From: JAAAOZ01 sp964496595
GTDB taxonomy: Bacteria > Chloroflexota > Anaerolineae > B4-G1 > SLSP01
Assembly (NCBI GenBank): GCA_964496595.1
Contig: CAZCAI010000188.1
Location: 1-7,919, forward strand
DNA: 7,919 nt
Direction of reading: 5' to 3'
Within the stretch, counting starts at the first letter, position 1, and the number at the start of each line of letters is the position of its first letter. Under the pieces are notes generated by a model. The model ran no database searches. It was not told the DNA's origin and worked only from the letters and a program-made list of their open reading frames with translations. Below are positions 1 through 6,230 of this stretch, piece after piece. The position numbers and the translations under genes were made by a program.

Positions 1-2421
1 CTCGTGGGCGAAGACGTGGCGCATCTGCGCCGCCGCGTGATCCAGATCGGGATCGGCCCACACCTGCCCCTTTTGATAGGGAGGATAATCCTCTTCCAAC
101 GTCGCCAGGCGATAGGCCACCGGATAGCTGTTGGCGATGGTCATAAAATCGGTGTTGCCGCCGTAGTCGGTGGCGATGACGGGCTTGCCGCGACACATCG
201 CCTCCGCCAGCGTCAGCCCGAAGCCCTCGGAGCGATGCAGGGAGACGTAGGCATCACAGGCCTCGAACAAGCCATCCAGATCGGGGCGATCCAAGTAGCG
301 GTCGATCAGCAGGCCGTCCACCTCGGCCACGGCCTGGCGCAGGCGCGACGCGTGCGCCGGATATTGATCCAACTTCGTCACCTTGATGACCAACTGCGTC
401 TCCGCAAAGTCCGGCCCGAAGGCGCGGCGGTAGGCCTCGATCACGGCGTAGGGGTTCTTGCGCTGGACGATGCTCAGCATATCGAAGGCGAAGAGAAAGG
501 TGAATTTGTCGGCGGGCAGGTCCACAGGCGCGCGTGAAAGCCCGGCGTCCGGCGTGCAATCCACGCCCGATCCCATAATCACCACTGGGATCGGCGCGAC
601 GTGGGCCAGGGCGTTTTGGACAAAGCGACTGCCGACCCAGATTTCATCTAGATACTGAAAGCGATCCCGCCACGCTTCGGGGAAGCGCTCCAACTCCCAA
701 AACCAGTAGCCGATGTTGTACTTTCCTTTGAAAAAGTCCGGCCCCAATTCGTGATAGACGTTGGCCATCTGATCGGCGTTGACGCAGAAGAGGTTCACGT
801 CGTAGGGATGGCCCTCCGGCAAATGCAATGTCGAGCGGTCGTTCTGGCGCGCGTGGTTGCTGCTCACCATCGTCCACGCGAGCGGGAATTTCTGCGCGTC
901 CAGCGCCCGGAGGGTCGCGCGGGCACTTTCGCCCACGCCGGTCTCGTCGGCCAGATAGCCGATGACGTTGACGCCCAAGTTCCTAGACGATGCTTCTGGA
1001 GGAGCACCTTGGGCCGCTTCGGGCGTCGCCTGGGGCGTGATGGGGCGATTGGGGCTGTGGGGCACAAAGAGATCGCGGATGCGTCCGACCACGCGCTCAC
1101 CTAACGCCTGCTCGATGCGCTGGCCCAAGCCAATCCCGAAGAGCCAGCGCGTGAAGGCCTGATAGAGGCGCGTCTGCACGCCGACGTTTTTCTCCAGCGA
1201 GGCCGCCATCGCGCCGACAAAGTGCGGATCGAACTGGAAGGTTTTCTCCACCGAGGTGACGTACCAGCGCGCGTAGGCCACGCGATCCCGGCCCAGCACG
1301 TCGGGGAAACGCTCGCGCAGCCCCGATTGTTGCTGATGCACCCCCAACGCCAGGCGCGTGATCAACGGCTTTTTGTCATCCACCGGCTCATCGAGCCACT
1401 TTAGCAACGCGGTCAAGAAGGCCGCATCCGGCGCATCCTCCAACGGCGCCCAATCGGGATCGCTCGTCTCGAATTTGCGCCACAGATGGCGCGCGGCGGC
1501 GGGAATCACCACGCCGTCGGCGGCCAGATTCGAATAGACATTGGGCCACTTTTTAACCTCATCGTAGCCGTGGCCGAGCAGACAGGCCGCGTAGGCCGCG
1601 AACAGGGGGCGCAACTGCGGGAGATCATCAAAGGTGTAGCGATTTTGATATTTGGAGAGCACATCAGGGCGGTCGGGTGAAAATCCGCTGAAGTGGAAGA
1701 ACTTCATGGGGCGGCCGTTGACCGTCCAGGCATTATCTTCTCCGCGCGTCACCTCGCGATGGTAGAGATTCCAGTAGGCGACGTTGCAGCCGGGGTCTTG
1801 ATGAATATAGACATCGGGGAAGCGACCGGGGACGAGATCGACCCAGCGCTGATCGACGAAAAAGCCCCGGTCGTGATCGACGACGCAGTACTTCGTCAGC
1901 TTCGCCGCCCACCAAGCGAGGAATTCCATCACGTGGGGGCGCTGCGAGAGGCCGATGAAACCCAGGTTGTAGGTGCCAGAGCGTAAAATCAGCAGTTCGT
2001 CGGGATTGTGTTGCTCATCCAGCGGCCCGGTGAGATGCGGCGTCAGCACGATGCCGTGGGTCTGGAGTTTCTCCCAGATCACATCCACGGGCCGGTAAAA
2101 GTAGATGTCGGGATCGAAGTAGCAGAGGGCGTCGTAGTCGTGGGTCTTGAAGAGATAGGCCAAGAAGAAGGGTTTGACCGCCGTGCTCAGTTCTAAGAGC
2201 GTATAGCGGAACATCATCGCGCCGAAGTTGGGGATACCGATGTCCTCGACCAGCACCGTCGTGAAGCGTTCTTCAGCGGGGTCGAAATATCCCTCCGACC
2301 GATCCACGAGGAGGACGAAAACGCGCCCGTCGGGGTGTTGCTCCAGAAAGGAATCGGTCAGGCAGCGGGCTTGCGCCAGGTAATTCTTCGCGACAATCGT
2401 GCAGATGACGGGTTGATTCAT
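1..2421 (-). CDS. Two-domain glycosyltransferase (GT-A-like + GT4), 3' end outside window
   Basis: I read this frame codon by codon from the ATG at 2421 to the window edge and found no stop in 807 codons, so the gene is open and its C terminus is missing. Residues 1 to about 280 resemble a nucleotide-sugar transferase of GT-A type: the N terminus (MNQPVICTIVAKNYLAQA) is a typical beta-strand start, and FDPDIYFYRP carries a DxD metal/nucleotide-sugar motif at D103-P104-D105. A helical linker (about 290-480) follows, with a Pro-rich stretch near 470. From about 485 a GT4 domain begins with VIGYLADETGVGESARATL, and its donor-site E-x7-E pair is E732 and E740 in SEGFGLTLAEAMCRGKPVIA. It probably adds two sugars to a cytoplasmic glycan intermediate; substrates cannot be read from sequence. 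The start overlaps the upstream GT2 stop by 4 bases (ATGA), and GAGG at 2429-2426 is the likely ribosome site, so translation is probably coupled. Family calls are firm; linkage and sugar are unknown. Confidence 0.88.
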   Translation of the reverse strand, partial: MNQPVICTIVAKNYLAQARCLTDSFLEQHPDGRVFVLLVDRSEGYFDPAEERFTTVLVEDIGIPNFGAMMFRYTLLELSTAVKPFFLAYLFKTHDYDALCYFDPDIYFYRPVDVIWEKLQTHGIVLTPHLTGPLDEQHNPDELLILRSGTYNLGFIGLSQRPHVMEFLAWWAAKLTKYCVVDHDRGFFVDQRWVDLVPGRFPDVYIHQDPGCNVAYWNLYHREVTRGEDNAWTVNGRPMKFFHFSGFSPDRPDVLSKYQNRYTFDDLPQLRPLFAAYAACLLGHGYDEVKKWPNVYSNLAADGVVIPAAARHLWRKFETSDPDWAPLEDAPDAAFLTALLKWLDEPVDDKKPLITRLALGVHQQQSGLRERFPDVLGRDRVAYARWYVTSVEKTFQFDPHFVGAMAASLEKNVGVQTRLYQAFTRWLFGIGLGQRIEQALGERVVGRIRDLFVPHSPNRPITPQATPEAAQGAPPEASSRNLGVNVIGYLADETGVGESARATLRALDAQKFPLAWTMVSSNHARQNDRSTLHLPEGHPYDVNLFCVNADQMANVYHELGPDFFKGKYNIGYWFWELERFPEAWRDRFQYLDEIWVGSRFVQNALAHVAPIPVVIMGSGVDCTPDAGLSRAPVDLPADKFTFLFAFDMLSIVQRKNPYAVIEAYRRAFGPDFAETQLVIKVTKLDQYPAHASRLRQAVAEVDGLLIDRYLDRPDLDGLFEACDAYVSLHRSEGFGLTLAEAMCRGKPVIATDYGGNTDFMTIANSYPVAYRLATLEEDYPPYQKGQVWADPDLDHAAAQMRHVFAHE

Positions 2422-3557
2422 TTATCCTCAGATCGGTGTGCAAGCTGAGCTTCCAGTTCCGTGACGCGCGCTTGCAGGCGCAACAGTTCGGAAAGGAGCG
2501 TGTTCAATTCGCGCACGTGCTGGGCGTTCTCTTGCTGGGCGCGCTCGACATTATCGGATAGTTGGCGCACGAGGTGCAGCAACTCCACCTGAGATACAGA
2601 GACGCGGTTGAGTTTGTCCACCTCGCGATCCAGCGCCTGGGTCACAGCGGCGTTGAACGCGCGCTGCTGGGTTATCAGCGGCTCGACATACCAGCGCGTC
2701 GCCAGGCTGATCCACGCCTCGCGGAACGCGGCGATGCCCGGCCCCACCACCGGCGCCTCCGATTGGAAGGGTTGCGGCTCGATCCGCCATTGTTCGTGCA
2801 GGGACGTCATTGCCTCATCCGCTTGCGCCGCCTGCTCCACAAGCTCCGTCCCTACCGCCCGCGATTCCGTCGCGTCCAGTTGATCGCGAACCGTGTAGGC
2901 AGGTTGCTCCTTAGCGCATAGCTCGCGCAACTTCAAGATGATGTCCAACAACGCTTGTCCCAAGGTCTGTGCATCCGCCGTTAGCTCAAGGTGACGAACG
3001 CGAAAGTGGATGATCTCCGGCAACGCCAATCCGACCCTCACGAGCGCCTGGCGTAAGGCTTCCAACTCTTGCCCAGGCCCCAGGTTGCGCACCCCGGCGG
3101 ATTCGGCGCGCAGGAACGAGGTTTGCAAATCCGCCAAGCTCTGGTGCTTGAACAAGAACCGCAAGCGTCCGGCGTGAAAGTTCGCCTGATGCGCGTAGCT
3201 TTCCGTCTCCGACGAGACCGACTCGTGATGGGTCACGACGGCCTGGGGACAGACAACCACCCGCAATCCCGCCGCCCGCGCGCGATAGCACCAATCGGTA
3301 TCCTCGTAGTACGCGGGCGTAAAGCCCTCATCCAACGGCCCGATGCGCGTCAGCGTCGCGCGCGTGAGGGCGAGCGCCGCGCCGGTGACGAAGTCCACAT
3401 CCTGGACANNNNNNNNNNNNNNNNNNNNNNNNNNNNNNNNNNNNNNNNNNNNNNNNNNNNNNNNNNNNNNNNNNNNNNNNNNNNNNNNNNNNNNNNNNNN
3501 NNNNNNNNCGATGTAGTCCAGGCCGTTCCAGGTGAGAATGATGACGGAAGCTTTCAT
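2418..3557 (-). CDS. GT2 family glycosyltransferase with helical/coiled-coil tail, interrupted by assembly gap
   Basis: The product starts MKASVIILTWNGLDYI, the first beta strand of GT2 enzymes that use nucleotide sugars. It then enters a 100-N gap and resumes with the second half of the catalytic domain: DVDFVTGAALALTR followed by GFTPAYYEDTDWCYRARAAG, where E85-D86 (numbering across the gap as drawn) is the usual ED catalytic-base motif. The DxD region and most of the nucleotide-binding half are hidden, so the apparent 379 residues understate the true length. After about residue 120 the protein is helical, with a block at 257-312 (WRIEPQPF to LDREVDKLNR) and a long coiled coil to the end (heptad-like leucines in LLSELLRLQARVTELEAQL). 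The start is supported by AGGA at 3570-3567, nine bases upstream. The stop overlaps the next gene by 4 bases. It probably acts on the cytoplasmic face in polysaccharide assembly. Both flanks fit GT2, but that they belong to one gene is inferred. Confidence 0.82.
   Translation of the reverse strand: MKASVIILTWNGLDYIXXXXXXXXXXXXXXXXXXXXXXXXXXXXXXXXXXVQDVDFVTGAALALTRATLTRIGPLDEGFTPAYYEDTDWCYRARAAGLRVVVCPQAVVTHHESVSSETESYAHQANFHAGRLRFLFKHQSLADLQTSFLRAESAGVRNLGPGQELEALRQALVRVGLALPEIIHFRVRHLELTADAQTLGQALLDIILKLRELCAKEQPAYTVRDQLDATESRAVGTELVEQAAQADEAMTSLHEQWRIEPQPFQSEAPVVGPGIAAFREAWISLATRWYVEPLITQQRAFNAAVTQALDREVDKLNRVSVSQVELLHLVRQLSDNVERAQQENAQHVRELNTLLSELLRLQARVTELEAQLAHRSEDK
2422..2430 (-). promoter_or_regulatory. 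Ribosome binding site and ATGA coupling site of the fused glycosyltransferase
   Basis: Reading the minus strand, GAGG at 2429-2426 sits four bases before the ATG at 2421. It lies inside the last codons of the upstream GT2 gene, whose TGA (2420-2418) overlaps the ATG. This arrangement supports the chosen start and suggests translational coupling of the two glycosyltransferases. Confidence 0.7.
3409..3508. other. Assembly gap (100 N)
   Basis: Exactly 100 N, the common placeholder for a scaffold gap of unknown length. It falls inside the GT2 catalytic domain. Since GT2 enzymes of this kind usually have well over 100 residues between the two visible flanks and only about 34 codons are allotted here, the true missing sequence is probably several hundred bases. 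The reading frame across the gap is arbitrary. Confidence 0.97.
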
Positions 3558-3563
3558 CTTAGA

Positions 3564-4928
3564 CTATCCTCGATCCGCCAGGGAATGTAGCCATTTCATC
3601 AGCCGGATAAATTTCCCTTGCTCATATCCGCTGACCAAGGCTTGGAGATGAGCGTTTTGTCGCCTCAATCGCGCGCGCTCTTCGCGCAATGCTTGATGCT
3701 GTTTTCCGTAATAATGATTTCCCAGTCGATCCCCAAGCGCGGCTTTGTCGGGCGCGCGGCGCGGCGCGCGACAAAACGCGATCAGGGGTTGCGCAGCTTT
3801 TTCCCAGGTCAACGTTTGACGCGCTTCTGCAAATCCCGTGGAAAAAGCGGATTTAGGTTCAGCCAACACGGCAGAGACAGCCGCCGCCACGCCCACGACA
3901 TCCTCATACGCCACCACCCGGCCCAATTGGAAGCGCGGCGCCAACTTGCTCGTCTCATCGCCGTGCGTGATCACCATCGGCAGGCCGGCCCAGATGTAAT
4001 CCAACAGGCGGCTCCGATAGGCGAGATGCGTCTCGTAGGTGTCGGGATGCAGCGAGAGGCCGACGTCGGCGCGGGCCAGATAGGCGTTCCACGCCTCGCG
4101 CGGCACCCAATCCCCAAAAATGACGACATCCTGCAACTGCAAATCGGCGACCAAACGCTTGGCTTCCTCCACCTTGCGCATGGCCGGAACCGCCGGGTTC
4201 GGATGTCGCGTACCGGGGAATAGTAATTTAGCCTGGGGAACATCCTTCAAAATGCGCGGTAGAGCGCGAATCACCGTCAGCGGATCGAGCCACTCCCACA
4301 TTCCGCCGCCCCACAATAAGACCTTGTCGTCCGGGGCAATCTCTGGGATGTCGATTTGCGTTTGGGGGAAAGGCTCGCTGGGAAGCGCAAAGGGGACCAC
4401 ATCGATGAGGTTACGCAAGGCGGGATCTTCATCGAAGGTGTACGGATTGACGCGCCCGTGCGCCTCTAACAGGCCCAGCCACCACGTGCGCTGGCGCTCG
4501 CTGGCGCAGATGAAAAAATCGCCGGATAGGCATTGTAAGCTCAAAATCCGCTCACGCTCTTGATGCCGCTGAACTTGTGTGGGATCCCCAGCAAAAAGTG
4601 ACAAAGTCTCAACTGTATGAGGATCATAGCCATCCATTATCATGGGAACACCGGTTTCTATTAATTGCGGGAATCGATTCAACACGTCCCCACACAAAAG
4701 CACCGTTGCGGCCTCCTTCACCACCGGCTCTAAAGACTGCCAGCCCCCCCCCTCATAAGGCCAAAAACGAATACCTTCAATAAATAGATGCGAATTGCCA
4801 GGTGCTGCCAGGGTAACAGAAAAATATTTAGCGAGTACACGCGCTAATGCTTGATAACGAATGCCCGAACCGGCCATATTAGGCCCGATAATATCGTGGC
4901 TGATGACTAAAATATGTGTCTTACCCAT
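3564..4928 (-). CDS. GT-B fold (GT4-like) glycosyltransferase with C-terminal coil
   Basis: The 454-residue product begins KTHILVISHDIIGPNMAGSGIRYQALARVLA, where the G-rich loop and following helix are the acceptor-side N terminus of GT4-type enzymes; this supports the ATG at 4928 even though no good Shine-Dalgarno is visible. The C-terminal Rossmann half has VLLWGGGMWEWLDP (about 203-216), AKLLFPGTRHPNP (233-245) and ADVGLSLHPDTYETHLAYR followed by SRLLDYIWAGLPMVITHGDE. The classical E-x7-E pair is not obvious: E299 may be the first acid, with D310 near the expected second site. Residues 400-454 form a charged coil (REERARLRRQNAHLQAL) and an amphipathic end (FIRLMKWLHSL) that may touch the membrane. 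The gene starts 11 bases after the ATPase gene and stops 6 bases before the GT2 gene. It likely adds a sugar to the exported glycan. Oddities: a nine-G tract at codons 59-62, low GC in the first third, and a strong hairpin at codons 385-395. Confidence 0.88.
   Translation of the reverse strand: MGKTHILVISHDIIGPNMAGSGIRYQALARVLAKYFSVTLAAPGNSHLFIEGIRFWPYEGGGWQSLEPVVKEAATVLLCGDVLNRFPQLIETGVPMIMDGYDPHTVETLSLFAGDPTQVQRHQERERILSLQCLSGDFFICASERQRTWWLGLLEAHGRVNPYTFDEDPALRNLIDVVPFALPSEPFPQTQIDIPEIAPDDKVLLWGGGMWEWLDPLTVIRALPRILKDVPQAKLLFPGTRHPNPAVPAMRKVEEAKRLVADLQLQDVVIFGDWVPREAWNAYLARADVGLSLHPDTYETHLAYRSRLLDYIWAGLPMVITHGDETSKLAPRFQLGRVVAYEDVVGVAAAVSAVLAEPKSAFSTGFAEARQTLTWEKAAQPLIAFCRAPRRAPDKAALGDRLGNHYYGKQHQALREERARLRRQNAHLQALVSGYEQGKFIRLMKWLHSLADRG
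3744..3775 (-). other. Strong GC-rich intragenic hairpin
   Basis: The arms TTTGTCG (3744-3750) and CGACAAA (3769-3775) are perfect reverse complements. After a two-base bulge (3751-3752), CGCGC (3753-3757) pairs with GCGCG (3764-3768), leaving a six-base loop at 3758-3763. That gives 12 base pairs, mostly G-C. It lies in the GT4 gene at codons 385-395 (an Arg/Ala/Pro-rich linker), between the GT-B core and the coiled tail. There is no U-run after it in the transcript direction, so it does not look like a standard intrinsic terminator. Confidence 0.6.
4744..4752 (-). repeat. Nine-base homopolymeric G tract in the GT4 coding strand
   Basis: Nine C on the plus strand, G9 in the coding strand, spanning codons 59-62 (E-G-G-G) of the GT4 gene. 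The frame is intact as given. Losing one G would bring a TAG in after residue 65; gaining one G would bring a TGA in after about 101 residues. Long G runs in surface-glycan glycosyltransferase genes are known slippage sites in other bacteria, but such runs are also frequent sequencing-error sites. Confidence 0.9.
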
Positions 4929-4939
4929 AACGGAGCAGC

Positions 4940-6184
4940 TTAATCAATCCCATCAGGATGAAACGCCCATTCTCCTTTCAATGTCACCAGGCCATACAGT
5001 TCCCGACAATCACCACGATAAACCGTGAAGGGATATAAGCGATCGTGGTAAGCAAACATCTCAACGTCAAGCCAATCATGAACGGAGACCGAGATCAGAT
5101 AACTCCCCCCTAGCAGATTCAACTCCGGGATACGATAACAAACCACGCCCTCCCCCTCCACGGCAGGGATCTCCAACCCAAGCTGCCGCGTGTTTGGCCC
5201 GCAGATATGCGCGCCATTCTGGTGGTGGATCGCCAGGCCGAAGACCGGCGCCTCCACGCGATCCGAGGCTTGATAGTGCAATCGAATCTCCATCGGCTCG
5301 CCGGTCGCGAAGGTGGTCTCCGCCTGACCGTCGCCATTATACAATTCGACGTCCGTGATCTGCACCTCGCCGGTGCCCCAGCGCCGCGCGTCGCCCTCCT
5401 CCTCGGACTCCTGCCGCTGTCCCCGACGTATGTGCTTCTTGGCCATCGCCGATCTGTAAGCCATCGCAACATCGATGGCGTCGCCCTGCGCCTCGATCCG
5501 CCCGTCCTCCAGCCAGATCGCCTCATCGCACAAGGTCTGCACCGTATCCAGACCGTGGGAGACCAAAACAATCGTCACGCCGCGCCGCCGCAGATCCGCG
5601 ATACGTTCCATACACTTGCGCTGGAAGGAGACATCCCCCACAGAGAGCACCTCATCCACCAACAGAACCTCCGGCTCCGTATTGACCGCCACCGAGAAGC
5701 CTAATCGCACATACATACCGGAGGAATAGTGCTTGACCGGCATATCGATGAACTCCTCCAGCTCAGAAAACGCCACGATCTCGTCAAATCTCTCTGCGAT
5801 CTCGGCGCGGCCCATGCCCAAAATCGAGCCGTTGAGATAGACATTCTCGCGCCCGGTGAGATCGGGATGGAAGCCCGCGCCCAACTCCAGCAGCGCGCCA
5901 ACGCGCCCCGACGTCCGAATCTCGCCAGAGGTCGGCTCTAAAATGCCGGCGATGAGCTTCAACAACGTGCTCTTGCCGGCGCCATTCGCCCCGATGAAGC
6001 CGATGGTCTTGCCGGCCTCCAACTCAAAGCTGACGTCCCGCAGCACCCAAAACCAATCCTCCTCAGCTTGCCGGTCTTGACGTCGAAACAGATTGACCAT
6101 CAACTCCCGAAACGATGTGGCGCGCTCTTCCTTAAGGACGAAGTACTTCGAGACGTGGTCAAACGAAACTGCAATATCTGTCAT
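4940..6184 (-). CDS. wzt: Wzt-type ABC transporter ATPase with C-terminal carbohydrate-binding domain
   Basis: This 414-residue protein is the nucleotide-binding subunit of a polysaccharide exporter (Wzt/TagH group). Visible motifs in order: Walker A GANGAGKST at 65-73, the family-typical LGAGFHPDLTGRENVYLNG at 101-119 in place of an ordinary Q-loop region, signature YSSGM at 153-157, Walker B VLLVDE at 173-178 and the H-loop His210. The ATPase core ends near 245. After a charged linker (about 250-268, RRGQRQESEEEGDARR) comes a Wzt C-terminal domain starting WGTGEVQITDVEL and including FATGEPMEIRLHY, PVFGLAIHHQNG and LGGSYLISVSVHDW. In characterised Wzt proteins this domain binds the finished chain before export. 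Upstream there is only a weak GAGG at 6191-6188, three bases from the ATG. The last 50 or so codons lie in a low-GC stretch. It should pair with a Wzm-like permease, which is not encoded in this window; the gene immediately upstream is a stalk protein instead. Confidence 0.95.
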   Translation of the reverse strand: MTDIAVSFDHVSKYFVLKEERATSFRELMVNLFRRQDRQAEEDWFWVLRDVSFELEAGKTIGFIGANGAGKSTLLKLIAGILEPTSGEIRTSGRVGALLELGAGFHPDLTGRENVYLNGSILGMGRAEIAERFDEIVAFSELEEFIDMPVKHYSSGMYVRLGFSVAVNTEPEVLLVDEVLSVGDVSFQRKCMERIADLRRRGVTIVLVSHGLDTVQTLCDEAIWLEDGRIEAQGDAIDVAMAYRSAMAKKHIRRGQRQESEEEGDARRWGTGEVQITDVELYNGDGQAETTFATGEPMEIRLHYQASDRVEAPVFGLAIHHQNGAHICGPNTRQLGLEIPAVEGEGVVCYRIPELNLLGGSYLISVSVHDWLDVEMFAYHDRLYPFTVYRGDCRELYGLVTLKGEWAFHPDGID

Positions 6185-6230
6185 GTACCTCTACCTATGC
6201 TATCCAACCAATCAACTCCGGTCCCCAAGA
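6185..6230. other. 46-base intergenic spacer, no clear signal
   Basis: The largest gap between genes in the window, separating the stalk-protein stop from the ATPase start. I see no inverted repeat with a T-run and no convincing -35/-10 pair on the minus strand, so read-through transcription is the simplest reading. The only element is the weak GAGG next to the ATPase ATG. Confidence 0.5.

Noticed and set aside
4..2196. Series of open frames on the plus strand across the fused glycosyltransferase gene
   Set aside because: They are antisense to an uninterrupted 807-codon frame with clear glycosyltransferase motifs; their products are Arg/Gly/Ala/His-rich with no recognisable domain. High GC makes such frames common.
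3744..3775. Hairpin as an intrinsic terminator
   Set aside because: No U-run follows on the minus strand (nor a T-run after it on the plus strand), and it sits well inside an intact coding frame.
4577..4783. 68-codon plus-strand frame in the low-GC patch
   Set aside because: Antisense to the GT4 N-terminal region, no ribosome site or recognisable domain.
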